Source: Vreelandella halophila (lineage in GTDB: Bacteria > Pseudomonadota > Gammaproteobacteria > Pseudomonadales > Oleiphilaceae). From it: a DNA stretch of 64,000 bases. Positions 9,227 through 17,099 of the stretch are shown here, piece by piece. Made by a program: the position numbers and the translations under genes. How positions within the stretch are numbered: the first letter of the stretch is position 1; every line of letters begins with the position of its first letter. Location: contig NZ_WMEX01000003.1 in the NCBI RefSeq assembly GCF_009856365.1, positions 275,735 to 339,734 on the forward strand, in the 5' to 3' direction. The notes beneath the pieces are model-generated. The model saw nothing but the letters and a program-made list of their open reading frames with translations, made no database searches and was not told the origin of the DNA.

Positions 9227-9289
9227 TGAGCCGAAAAACGGACGTATTCGGCTCACCCAATGAGCCGAATAGCACTCATAATCGGCTCA
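9227..9289. repeat. four alternating TGAGCCGAAT half-sites between divergent genes (operator-like)
   Basis: Four copies of a 7-10 base unit alternate in orientation: TGAGCCGA at 9227, ATTCGGCTCA at 9246, TGAGCCGAAT at 9261 and AATCGGCTCA at 9280. Nested inverted pairs are therefore 29, 25 and 29 bases long, and the two forward copies are 34 bases apart. The array lies 31 bases upstream of the membrane-protein start at 9196 and 134 bases upstream of the SDR start at 9424. Its position and symmetry suggest binding sites for a dimeric regulator, but I cannot name one. No TetR- or LysR-type gene is adjacent. Confidence 0.6.
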
Positions 9290-9423
9290 TCCTTTCACGA
9301 AGTCTGCATCATTTCCCATGTCCGGACTGACGGTCGGCTTAGACAAACAGAACCGGTATGCTGTCCAGCGACACGCTTCACGAACCTTCGACGCACTTTG
9401 AGATGCCCTAAGGAGACCGGGTC

Positions 9424-10488
9424 ATGACGGATCAGACACAACCCACCACGGTACTGGTAACCGGCGCTACCGGCTATGTGGCCGGCTGGCTGGTGAAGGC
9501 GCTGTTGAAGGAGGGGCATACCGTTCACGCGGCGGTGCGTGATCCCTCGAACAGGGATAAGGTGGCCCACCTCGATGCCCTGGCGGCCGAGCAGCCCGGT
9601 GAGATCCGGTATTTCCAGGGGGATCTGCTGGAGGATGGCTCCTACCATGACGCCATGCAGGGCTGCGAGATTGTCTTCCACACCGCCTCGCCCTTCATTG
9701 CCAGCGTGGCGGACCCGCAACGCGACCTGGTGGACCCGGCCGTTAAGGGCACGCGCAACGTGCTCAACAGCGTGAACGCCACTGAGAGCGTGCGCCGCGT
9801 GGTGCTGACCTCCAGCGTCGCGGCCATCTACGGCGACAACGCAGACATGGCCAACAGCAGAACCGGCGTCTTCACCGAGGCGGACTGGAACACCTCATCA
9901 AACCTCGAGCACCAGCCCTACTCCTACTCCAAGACCGAAGCGGAAAAGGCCGCCTGGGAAATCGCGGAGCAGCAGAGCCGTTGGGAGCTGGTCACGGTGA
10001 ACCCATCACTGGTGCTCGGCCCGGGCATCAAGCCGGACGCAACCTCCGAGTCCTTCTCCATCTTCAAGCAGATGGCAGACGGCACTCTCAAGCCGGGTGC
10101 GCCGGACCTGGCGTTCGGCCTGGTGGACGTGCGTGATGTGGCCGAAGCCCACGTGCGCGCCGCCTTTACACCCGAAGCGAAGGGCCGTTACATCACCTCA
10201 GGCCACGACTCGAGCCTGATGGGGATCGCTTCCATCCTGCGGGAATCCTTCGGAAACGACTGGCCCTTCCCTAAGCGCACTCTGCCTAAGTCCCTGCTCT
10301 GGCTGGTAGGCCCGCTCGCCAACAAGGCGCTCACCCGTAAGTTCATCAGCCGCAACGTGGGCTACCCGGCCTCGTTCGATAACACGAAGAGCAAAAAGGA
10401 ACTGGGCATGAGCTACCGGCCACTTCCGGAGACAGTGGATGAGATGTTCCAGCAGATGCTGGATGCAGGCTCCATCCGCAAGCGCTAG
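9424..10488 (+). CDS. NAD(P)-dependent epimerase/reductase, extended SDR (dihydroflavonol reductase-like aldehyde reductase)
   Basis: A 354-residue cytosolic extended short-chain dehydrogenase/reductase. The N-terminal Rossmann motif is GATGYVAGWL near residues 15-24. The active site has the Ser region of VVLTSSVAA and the YSYSKTEAEK Tyr-x-x-x-Lys pair near residue 175. The overall pattern (FHTASPF, NPSLVLGPG, LVDVRDVAEAH) is that of the dihydroflavonol-4-reductase-like family, whose bacterial members reduce aldehydes or ketones. AAGGAG eight bases before the ATG supports the start. It has its own transcription unit divergent from the membrane-protein gene, with the TGAGCCG repeats between them. 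The true substrate is not predictable. Confidence 0.92.
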   Translation: MTDQTQPTTVLVTGATGYVAGWLVKALLKEGHTVHAAVRDPSNRDKVAHLDALAAEQPGEIRYFQGDLLEDGSYHDAMQGCEIVFHTASPFIASVADPQRDLVDPAVKGTRNVLNSVNATESVRRVVLTSSVAAIYGDNADMANSRTGVFTEADWNTSSNLEHQPYSYSKTEAEKAAWEIAEQQSRWELVTVNPSLVLGPGIKPDATSESFSIFKQMADGTLKPGAPDLAFGLVDVRDVAEAHVRAAFTPEAKGRYITSGHDSSLMGIASILRESFGNDWPFPKRTLPKSLLWLVGPLANKALTRKFISRNVGYPASFDNTKSKKELGMSYRPLPETVDEMFQQMLDAGSIRKR

Positions 10489-10498
10489 CGGCCGAGAC

Positions 10499-10933
10499 TC
10501 ATGGCAACAGATCCCTTATCTCAAGGTCCGCTCTAGCCTGCACCCGCTCCCCGATCAGCAACCGGTGGCACTGCCGGGGATCGCGCTCGTAGCACATCAT
10601 GCAGGGGGATTCAGTCCGGGCCAGGTCGATCAGGCTTCTGAGCGCCTGCTGGGCGGGGTCAGTATCCAGGTGCGCTTCATAGAGCCGGTTGAATGTGGCC
10701 GTGTCGCCCTGCCGGGCCGCGTCCCGGGCGGTTTCCGGTGCGCCCAGTACCGGCCAGCTTTCATAGCCAATGCCATGCTCGGCCAACGCGGGCCCAAGAT
10801 GCTTATAGGCAAATTCACGGCGCCGGGAATGGGGCTGGGCCCGAACATCGATCAGGCGCGTAACGCCCACCTGGCTCAGCGCCTCCGCAAACTCCGGGAA
10901 TCCGGATCTCTCATAGCCAATCGTGAATAACAT
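10499..10933 (-). CDS. DUF488 family protein
   Basis: A 144-residue cytosolic protein of the DUF488 family, whose function is not established. The family hallmarks are the N-terminal FTIGYERSGFPEF, LIDVRAQPHSRR with its conserved Asp-Val-Arg, the central FAYKHLGPAL, and a C-terminal Cys cluster, CMMCYERDPRQCHR, in which CxxC and the following CHR could bind metal. It is convergent with the SDR gene, with only ten bases between their stop codons. No start ambiguity is visible: ATG at 10933 gives the usual family N-terminus. Confidence 0.9.
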   Translation of the reverse strand: MLFTIGYERSGFPEFAEALSQVGVTRLIDVRAQPHSRRREFAYKHLGPALAEHGIGYESWPVLGAPETARDAARQGDTATFNRLYEAHLDTDPAQQALRSLIDLARTESPCMMCYERDPRQCHRLLIGERVQARADLEIRDLLP

Positions 10934-10989
10934 TCAGTCGCTCACCTCGCCTTTCCGTTACCGGCTGCCATCATGCATAAAGAGACTCG

Positions 10990-11008
10990 ACGGATGATTA
11001 ACGTCCGT
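10990..11008. other. inverted repeat ACGGA-N9-TCCGT upstream of the DUF6351-like gene
   Basis: A short interrupted palindrome lies about 100 bases before the start at 11104, in the AT-richer part of the 170-base gap between the DUF488 and DUF6351-like genes. It could be an operator or a chance match. No clear sigma-70 boxes could be fixed around it. Confidence 0.25.
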
Positions 11009-11103
11009 TTAAAGTCGATGGCAAGCGCGTTGTGTTTCCAGGATGAAGTCGGGCAGTTGTCGGGCGCTTTACAGGGAGTATTCCATCATCGGGGGAAACG
11101 ACA

Positions 11104-13458
11104 ATGCCAAGAATAATCGTGTCCGCGTGCCTTACCGCCACCATCATGGCGGCTCTCCTCTTCAGTGCCACCACGGCGCTTGCCATGGGGCCTTTCAGGC
11201 TGCCACCCGGCCTGCTCTGGAACATCGAGCTCTCCGTTCTCTCCAGCGACCCGCAGCAGGTGACCGGCGGCGACGCCCGGATTGCCATCAAGGCGCCCCC
11301 GGGGCAGCGCAAACGGCTCTCTCTGACGCTGAACGGCTCCCCAGTCGACCTGAATACGTTCAAGGCCAGCCGTTGGCGGCTGGAGGGCGTCATCGAGGGC
11401 CTGAATGAGGGCGACAATGAGCTGAACCTGGTCCACGACCGTTTCGGCCACGTCCGAACACTGACCCTGACCAACCACCCGGTTTCCGGTCCGGTCTTCT
11501 CCGGCCCGCAGCAGTCGCCCTTCATCTGCATGACGCCCAGCGAATTCGGCATTGAACCCAAAGTGGATGCCGCAACGCCCCCAGGCTTCAGGGTCTATAA
11601 CGACGCCGGCGACACCGTGATCGGCTACAGCAGGAACTGCGCCATCGAGCCCTTCATCACCTACTCCTACCGCACCACGGGCGGCGAATGGCGGGACTGG
11701 CCGGAAGACGGAGAGCGCCCGGCAGACCTGGCGCAGACTGAGACCATTGACGGAAATACCGTCGACTTTGTGGTGCGCGTAGAACGCGGGACCATCAACC
11801 GCTTCATCTACAGCTACGCGATGCTGGTGGACCCGGAGCGCATCGGCAATGACGACGGGACCGATACGCACCGCTGGAACGGGCGCCTCGTCTACCAGTT
11901 CCAGGGCGGCGTCGCCATCGGCCATACACAGGGCGAGTGGTCCCAGCGCCTAGCCATGAACGAGGACGTGCTCGGGCTGGGCCACGCCATTGCCTACTCC
12001 ACCGGCAACAGCACGGACGTGCACTACAACCTGCAGGTGGGCGGCGAGACCGCACTGATGACCAAGGAACGCTTCATCGAGCGTTATGGCGTGCCGAAGT
12101 ACACCGTCGGTCTTGGTGGTTCCGGTGGCGCCATCCAGCAGTACGTCTACGGCCAGAACCATCCGGACCTGCTCGATGCGGCCATTCCCCAGCGTTCCTA
12201 TCCGGACATGGTCACCCAGACCATCCACGTGGGTGACTGCGAGCTGCTGGAGCACTACATGGATGCCACGGACCGCAACAACCCGTTCTGGCAGGTCACG
12301 GACAACCGCAGCCTGCTGGTGGGGCTGAACGCTACCAACTTCCTCGGCAATCCCTTCTTCGACATCCAACGTGCGCTGGGCTTTGCCGCCGCCCCGGGCA
12401 TGACCGAGTGCGTACCGGCCTGGCGGGGCCTGTCACCACTGGTGCTCAATCCCAACTTCGGCGGCGTGCCGGAGATGCAGCGCTGGGAACCCCAGTCCGA
12501 CATCGCGGAGATCGAGTGGACCCACATGGATGACCTGCGCCACACCTACGGCATCGGCGAGGACGGTTACGCCAATCGCGCCGTGGACAACGTGGGCGTG
12601 CAGTACGGACTGGAAGCATTCCGCAGCGGCGAGATCGGGGCCGATCAGTTCCTGAAGGTCAACGCGGAGGTGGGCGGCTGGAAGCCGAGCAGCGAAGCCG
12701 TCCAGGAGGGCTTCCCCTTTATCGGCGAGCCCACACCGGCCAACTTCGACCCCTGGAGCCGTCGGAACATGATGCTCAGCGATAACGGCGAGCCGGCACC
12801 ACGCCACGAAGGCGACCTGGAGGCAATCCGTTCTCTCTATGAGACCGGTATGATCTTCCATGGCGACATCCGGATGCCGATCCTGGATATCCGGGACTAC
12901 ATGGAACCCATCCTGGACATGCACAACGCCCACCAGTCCTTCGCCACCCGCCAGCGCATCCGCAATGAGATGGGAACGGCCAGACACCAGACGATCTGGT
13001 TCGCCAGTATCGGCCCCAAACCCTACCCGGGCTCCCAGTTCAATATGACGCTGAAGGCGCTCCGGGTGATGGACGAATGGATGGGGAATATCCTGCGCGA
13101 CCCGAAACGGCGTATCGCCCGTAACCGGCCGGAGACAGCGGTGGATACCTGCTTCGGCTATCAGGGCAATGTCATTGCCTCCGGCAGGAACGTCTGGAGC
13201 GGCATCCTGGATAACGGTGGCGAAGGCGCCTGCACCCGGGAATTCCCGGTCTACACCACGTCACGCATTGAGGCGGGTGGCCCGATTACCGGGGACGTGT
13301 TCAAGTGCCAGCTCAAGCCGGTTTCCAGGGCGCTGAACGATGGCACCTACGGCAGCCGCCGCTTCACACCGGAACAGGTCGAGCGCCTGACGGCGATCCA
13401 CCCCCAGGGTGTCTGCGATTACAGCCTTCCCGATGCCGGAAGGCCGGCCAATCTTTAA
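11104..13458 (+). CDS. large secreted DUF6351-like protein with alpha/beta-hydrolase nucleophile elbow
   Basis: A 784-residue exported protein. A signal peptide (MPRIIVSACLTATIMAALLFSATTALA) is followed by a beta-rich N-terminal region (residues about 35-130: LSVLSSDPQQVTGGDARI, LNGSPVD). A long catalytic-looking body carries GLGGSGGAIQQY, a Gly-x-Ser-x-Gly elbow with the candidate nucleophile at Ser340. Cysteines spread over the body fit periplasmic disulfides. The pattern agrees with DUF6351, an uncharacterised group seen mainly in soil and marine bacteria and distantly like tannase/feruloyl esterase hydrolases. I infer an extracytoplasmic esterase or related hydrolase. It has no operon partners, and a hairpin follows the stop codon. 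Confidence 0.78.
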   Translation: MPRIIVSACLTATIMAALLFSATTALAMGPFRLPPGLLWNIELSVLSSDPQQVTGGDARIAIKAPPGQRKRLSLTLNGSPVDLNTFKASRWRLEGVIEGLNEGDNELNLVHDRFGHVRTLTLTNHPVSGPVFSGPQQSPFICMTPSEFGIEPKVDAATPPGFRVYNDAGDTVIGYSRNCAIEPFITYSYRTTGGEWRDWPEDGERPADLAQTETIDGNTVDFVVRVERGTINRFIYSYAMLVDPERIGNDDGTDTHRWNGRLVYQFQGGVAIGHTQGEWSQRLAMNEDVLGLGHAIAYSTGNSTDVHYNLQVGGETALMTKERFIERYGVPKYTVGLGGSGGAIQQYVYGQNHPDLLDAAIPQRSYPDMVTQTIHVGDCELLEHYMDATDRNNPFWQVTDNRSLLVGLNATNFLGNPFFDIQRALGFAAAPGMTECVPAWRGLSPLVLNPNFGGVPEMQRWEPQSDIAEIEWTHMDDLRHTYGIGEDGYANRAVDNVGVQYGLEAFRSGEIGADQFLKVNAEVGGWKPSSEAVQEGFPFIGEPTPANFDPWSRRNMMLSDNGEPAPRHEGDLEAIRSLYETGMIFHGDIRMPILDIRDYMEPILDMHNAHQSFATRQRIRNEMGTARHQTIWFASIGPKPYPGSQFNMTLKALRVMDEWMGNILRDPKRRIARNRPETAVDTCFGYQGNVIASGRNVWSGILDNGGEGACTREFPVYTTSRIEAGGPITGDVFKCQLKPVSRALNDGTYGSRRFTPEQVERLTAIHPQGVCDYSLPDAGRPANL

Positions 13459-13465
13459 CGCATCA

Positions 13466-13492
13466 GCCGGGGCCGATCCATTCGGCTCCGGC
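13466..13492 (+). terminator. stem-loop after the DUF6351-like gene
   Basis: An 11-base arm (GCCGGGGCCGA), a 5-base loop and a complementary arm (TCGGCTCCGGC) with one G-T pair begin seven bases after the stop codon at 13458. No U-run follows, so this is either a weak intrinsic terminator or a 3'-end stabilising hairpin. Confidence 0.55.
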
Positions 13493-13583
13493 ATTCCCCA
13501 CCCCCGCATAAGATGCCCGCTCATGACGTTAAGGGCTCAAACCACTCGATTTGTGGCCTCTATCGCAAATAATCACCCATAAC

Positions 13584-13605
13584 GGACCATAAACTGTCCT
13601 ATAGT
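13584..13605 (+). promoter_or_regulatory. possible promoter/operator of the Crp-family gene
   Basis: GGACCATAAACTGTCC is an interrupted palindrome (4-8-4) that ends where a -10-like TATAGT begins at 13600. It lies about 90 bases before the ATG at 13692. No good -35 box is present at 16-18 bases, as often seen for activator-dependent promoters. The assignment is tentative. Confidence 0.3.
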
Positions 13606-13691
13606 GGTACCAGAAGAGCGCTTCTCGCATTAAGCCTCCCTGAATGATTCGGATACCCGGTGCCGGGTACCCCTGACGTATCGAGGTCAGC

Positions 13692-14423
13692 ATGTCGCCC
13701 CACAGACCGCCCGCTGCGGAGCCAACCGACAATCGCCTGCTTGCTCAATTGACGCCGGAAGCCCGGGAAAGCCTCATTCCGCATCTCAAGCTGGTCGAGC
13801 TCAAGCTGGGCGATGTTATCTATGAGGCCGACCAGGATCTGGAGTACGTCTACTTCCCCACAGACAGCATCATTTCCCTGCTCTATGTCATGACCAATGG
13901 TGCCTCGGCGGAAATCGCGGTCGTCGGCTACGAGGGACTGGTGGGCATTGCTGTCTTCATGGGTGGGGAGAGTACCCCGAGCCGGGCCGTGGTCCAGAGT
14001 GCCGGTTCCGCCTACCGCCTGCCAGCCGCTGAGCTGAAGCGGGGGTTCAACCGGGATCCGGATATGCGCATGACCTTGCTCCGCTACACACAGGCGCTGA
14101 TCACGCAGATGTCACAGACTGCGGTATGCAACCGTCACCACACCATTGAACAGCAGCTGTGCCGTTGGCTGCTGCTTTCCCTGGATCGTCTGCCGACCAA
14201 TGAACTGGTCATGACTCAGGAGTTGATCGCCAATATGCTCGGCGTCAGGCGTGAGGGCGTCACAGAGGCGGCCGGCAAGCTTCAGCGTTCCGGGGTTATT
14301 GAGTATTCACGTGGCCGCATCTGGGTACTGGACCGGGAGACCCTGGAGCAGATGTGCTGTGAATGCTATGCCACCGTCAAGCGTGAAACGGATCGGCTGC
14401 AGGGGATCCTGGCACCCTCATGA
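13692..14423 (+). CDS. Crp/Fnr-family transcriptional regulator
   Basis: A 243-residue DNA-binding regulator. The N-terminal cyclic-nucleotide-binding-like beta barrel (residues about 25-140) lacks the Arg/Ser/Glu cAMP pocket signature, and there is no N-terminal cysteine cluster for an Fe-S centre. This is therefore neither a canonical Crp nor an Fnr. The C-terminal winged helix has MTQELIANMLGVRREGVTEAAGKL as its helix-turn-helix. Cysteines near the end (MCCECYATV) are unusual and could be redox-active. The 233-base upstream gap holds a GGAC-N8-GTCC palindrome at 13584-13599 beside TATAGT at 13600, compatible with an autoregulated promoter. It is convergent with the PAS-GGDEF gene, overlapping by six bases. 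Confidence 0.9.
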   Translation: MSPHRPPAAEPTDNRLLAQLTPEARESLIPHLKLVELKLGDVIYEADQDLEYVYFPTDSIISLLYVMTNGASAEIAVVGYEGLVGIAVFMGGESTPSRAVVQSAGSAYRLPAAELKRGFNRDPDMRMTLLRYTQALITQMSQTAVCNRHHTIEQQLCRWLLLSLDRLPTNELVMTQELIANMLGVRREGVTEAAGKLQRSGVIEYSRGRIWVLDRETLEQMCCECYATVKRETDRLQGILAPS

Positions 14424-15464
14424 GCGCCGGACCAGTGAACCCGCCATCCGTGATGGACTCCCGGTGCTCCGGGGCGTGGTAGCGGCTGCCACCTTCGCCC
14501 GGGACAGGGACTTGCGAGCGTACATGGCGTCATCCGCTCGGTGCAGCAGTGTCTCCATGGTGAGGCCATCATCGGGGAAGACGCTGATGCCAATGCTCAG
14601 TGTCAGTGTAGTTCCATACCCTTCCAGCAGGCCGGGCTCCGAAATGGCCCGCCGCAGTTTCCTGGCCATCCGCCCAGGGTGACCGAGGCGGTCTATGTCA
14701 CTGAGCAGCACGATAAACTCATCACCCCCGTAACGGCAGACAGTGTCGGTTTTCCGAACACAGCTCGACAGAATCCGCGCCAGGCTCACCAGCAGCTCAT
14801 CTCCAGCCTGATGACCCAGTGTGTCGTTCACTTCCTTGAAGTTGTCGAGATCCACGAACAGCAGCGCCACCTTGCGCTGATGCCGCTTGGCAAGTGCTGT
14901 GGCATGGTCGAAGCTTTCGCTGAGGGCGGTGCGGTTGAGCAGTCCGGTCAGCGCATCATGGCGGGCCAGATAGGCCATCCGGTCCGTCATCGCCTGGGAG
15001 AACTTCACGTCGTGAAACACGATGACAGCCCCACAGACCCGCCCCTGCCGATTATGGATGGGCGCTGCCGAATCCTCGATCGCCACTTCCTCACCTTCTC
15101 GGTCGATGAGGAGGGTGTTGGCGGCGAGCGCAACGATGCAGTCTTCCTGAATGGCCCTCTCGGCCGGATTACCGACGGGCTCTCGGGTGGTGGCATCCAG
15201 AACCCGGAAGATCGTGGTAAACGGCTTCCCCCTGGCGTCTTCGAACAACCAGCCGGTCATCTGTTGCGCGACGACGTTCATGTAGGTAATGCGACCGGCG
15301 ACATCCGTGCTGATCACGGCATCACCAATTGAATCAAGCGTTACCCTGGCCCGCTCACGCTCCTCGAACAGCATGGCCTCAATACAGGAACGGGAGGGCT
15401 CCAGCAGCCTGTGGGGATTGGCGCCATCCGGCGTATAGGGTACAAAACCTGCATAGTGGGTCAT
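14418..15464 (-). CDS. PAS-GGDEF diguanylate cyclase
   Basis: A 348-residue soluble cyclase making cyclic di-GMP from two GTP. The PAS domain spans about residues 35-155 (LDSIGDAVISTDVAGRITYMN). The GGDEF domain follows, with the substrate-binding LFVDLDNFKEVNDTLGHQ and an intact YGGDEF at residues 245-250. An inhibitory I-site, RKTD, stands five residues before it. The tail after residue 325 is Ser/Arg-rich and not conserved. There is no transmembrane segment, so the signal is intracellular. It is convergent with the Crp-family gene and overlaps its last six bases. Confidence 0.94.
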   Translation of the reverse strand: MTHYAGFVPYTPDGANPHRLLEPSRSCIEAMLFEERERARVTLDSIGDAVISTDVAGRITYMNVVAQQMTGWLFEDARGKPFTTIFRVLDATTREPVGNPAERAIQEDCIVALAANTLLIDREGEEVAIEDSAAPIHNRQGRVCGAVIVFHDVKFSQAMTDRMAYLARHDALTGLLNRTALSESFDHATALAKRHQRKVALLFVDLDNFKEVNDTLGHQAGDELLVSLARILSSCVRKTDTVCRYGGDEFIVLLSDIDRLGHPGRMARKLRRAISEPGLLEGYGTTLTLSIGISVFPDDGLTMETLLHRADDAMYARKSLSRAKVAAATTPRSTGSPSRMAGSLVRRS

Positions 15465-15518
15465 GCCTTCGACCTCCGAGCACCCCTGAAATGGGATCTG
15501 AAATCAGGATCGTAGAAG

Positions 15519-15564
15519 AATGCCGGACCGGTGTCCGTTCGGTACCACACGCAGATCCGGCATT
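15519..15564 (-). terminator. long stem-loop between the NlpC/P60 gene and the GGDEF gene
   Basis: AATGCCGGA at 15519-15527 is the exact complement of TCCGGCATT at 15556-15564, with 28 bases between them. It lies in the 128-base gap downstream of the NlpC/P60 gene and upstream of the cyclase, so it could terminate the first or form a leader structure for the second. No U-run is seen. Confidence 0.4.
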
Positions 15565-15592
15565 GGCACTCATAGAAGGCTTGTTCTGGCCG

Positions 15593-16093
15593 TTAATCGC
15601 CGCTCAACCGGCGCGAATGCCAGTAGTTGGAGGCCCAGTAGCGGTTGTTGAGGTTGGACAGGGAGACACCCTGGCTCGAGGAAACGTGGAAGAACTGCTG
15701 ATCCCCCGTGTAGATGCCCACATGGCGCGTCTTGTAACCGGTCTTGAAGAACACCAGGTCCCCCGGGCGCAACTGGTCACGGCTTATGGTGCGCCCCACT
15801 GTGGCCTGTCGCCGGGTGGTGCGGGGGATATCATGCCCGAGGCGGGCCAGGAAGGTCCGGTGCACGAGCCCGGAGCAGTCCACGCCATTCTGGCTCATGC
15901 CGCCCATGCGGTGCGGTGTGCCCTTCCACTTGGCGTACTGGTCCATCAGGATGCTGTGCACGGTCTGCCGCTCGGTCAGGTCCACGGCATCGCCCCGGGA
16001 CGTGACAGGAGTGGGCTTCTGAAGGGAACCGCCGGTGCTGGCGCAGCCAGCAAGGGTGAGAAGCGCCAGGGCGCAGAGGATCTGTCGGGTCAT
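15593..16093 (-). CDS. NlpC/P60 peptidoglycan endopeptidase lipoprotein (MepS/Spr-like)
   Basis: A 166-residue lipoprotein expected in the outer membrane facing the periplasm. The signal peptide ends in the lipobox LTLAGC with the lipidated Cys at residue 17. The NlpC/P60 domain has its catalytic triad visible: Cys73 in VDCSG, His124 in TRHVGIY and His136 in FFHVSSS. Such enzymes cut the D-Glu/mDAP-type crosslink stem of peptidoglycan, and the length matches E. coli MepS-type enzymes. It is transcribed alone; a long stem-loop follows. Confidence 0.93.
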   Translation of the reverse strand: MTRQILCALALLTLAGCASTGGSLQKPTPVTSRGDAVDLTERQTVHSILMDQYAKWKGTPHRMGGMSQNGVDCSGLVHRTFLARLGHDIPRTTRRQATVGRTISRDQLRPGDLVFFKTGYKTRHVGIYTGDQQFFHVSSSQGVSLSNLNNRYWASNYWHSRRLSGD

Positions 16094-16150
16094 AGCTCAG
16101 ATTTCCGTGTTCTGTAACCCCATGTTAGCCGTAACGGCGAGGCTGACAAG

Positions 16151-16474
16151 TTACGATTCACCTCCGCCCGGCGGCATCACCACCCATTCGGGCTCATCGA
16201 ACTCACCGATGGGGCGGATATCGCACAGGTGGGAGGCACTCCGGATGATCTCGGCCACCCTGGGATGCTGCTCCGACTCCATGGCATCCCGGTCCGCCTT
16301 GCTGTCCCATTCGGCAATGGCGATCAGCACATTGGGGTCGTCCATCTTCCGGTGCAGCGCTGTGCCCCGAGCGCCGGCGGCCTGCTGGATGATCTCGCTC
16401 GCCCGCACCCAGGCATCAGCGTACTCCTCCGCCGTGTGGCCTTCGCGGATATGGACCTCAAACAGGTATTTCAT
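16151..16474 (-). CDS. small ABM-like dimeric alpha/beta-barrel protein
   Basis: A 107-residue cytosolic protein that reads like the antibiotic-biosynthesis-monooxygenase/EthD-type ferredoxin-like fold. An N-terminal strand MKYLFEVHIREG is followed by a helix (AEEYADAWVRASEIIQQAAGA), a second strand with LHRKMDDPNVLIAIAEWDS and a helix with HPRVAEIIRSA. The pattern strand-helix-strand-WxS-helix is common to that superfamily. No catalytic assignment is possible. It is divergent from the phosphatase gene, with 55 bases between the two starts. Confidence 0.75.
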   Translation of the reverse strand: MKYLFEVHIREGHTAEEYADAWVRASEIIQQAAGARGTALHRKMDDPNVLIAIAEWDSKADRDAMESEQHPRVAEIIRSASHLCDIRPIGEFDEPEWVVMPPGGGES

Positions 16475-16529
16475 TGTGCCTCCGGTATTGTGGCTTCACA
16501 TCCCCCCAGACTAAGGCCATTATTGGCCC

Positions 16530-17099
16530 ATGTCGCTGTCCTGGCTGGAACCGCTGCCCATTGATGTTATCCGCGCCCCGGAGACCCGGGGGCGCATTGG
16601 CATGAGCTATTGCCCGGGCCGTTACCTGCGCGGTTGGGGCCTGATGGGCGGCCAGCGGGATCTGGATAAGGATCTGGACACCATCAGACGCTGGGGCGCC
16701 CGGACCATGGTGACACTGGTCCAGGATTCCGAGCTCCGGACGCTGGGTGTGCCACACATGGCGGAAACCGTACCCGCCCGGGGGTTTGACTGGTTCCACG
16801 CGCCCATCCGGGACTTCAGTGCCCCGGGCAGCGCCTTTGAACTGGCCTGGGCCGAGGCGGGGCCGGTCGTGCGGGAGCGGCTGCGCCAGGGCGAGGACGT
16901 GCTGCTTCACTGCCGTGCGGGTCTCGGACGCACAGGCACGGTTGCCGCCCGGCTGCTGGTTGAGTTCGGGCATGAACCGGAAGCCGCCATAGCCACCGTG
17001 CGCCGGGCAAGGCAGGGCACCGTGGAGAACGCTGAGCAGGTCGAGTACGTCCACAGCCTTGCCGAGCTCCAGAGCCTGGCCTGGCGGGAAATCAGCTGA
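16530..17099 (+). CDS. dual-specificity/tyrosine-type protein phosphatase
   Basis: A 189-residue cytosolic phosphatase of the cysteine-dependent class. The P-loop HCRAGLGRTG carries the nucleophile Cys128 and the phosphate-binding Arg134. The general-acid Asp is probably in APIRDFSAPG about 30 residues earlier. The N-terminal GMSYCPGRYLRGW is shared by bacterial proteins related to the cyclin-dependent kinase inhibitor 3-like phosphatases. Its end overlaps the convergent phzF-like gene by eight bases. The substrate is unknown. Confidence 0.88.
   Translation: MSLSWLEPLPIDVIRAPETRGRIGMSYCPGRYLRGWGLMGGQRDLDKDLDTIRRWGARTMVTLVQDSELRTLGVPHMAETVPARGFDWFHAPIRDFSAPGSAFELAWAEAGPVVRERLRQGEDVLLHCRAGLGRTGTVAARLLVEFGHEPEAAIATVRRARQGTVENAEQVEYVHSLAELQSLAWREIS

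Noticed and set aside
9227-9289. CRISPR-like repeat
   Set aside because: Units are only 7-10 bases, alternate in orientation and have spacers of 5-11 bases; this is operator-like and no cas gene is present.
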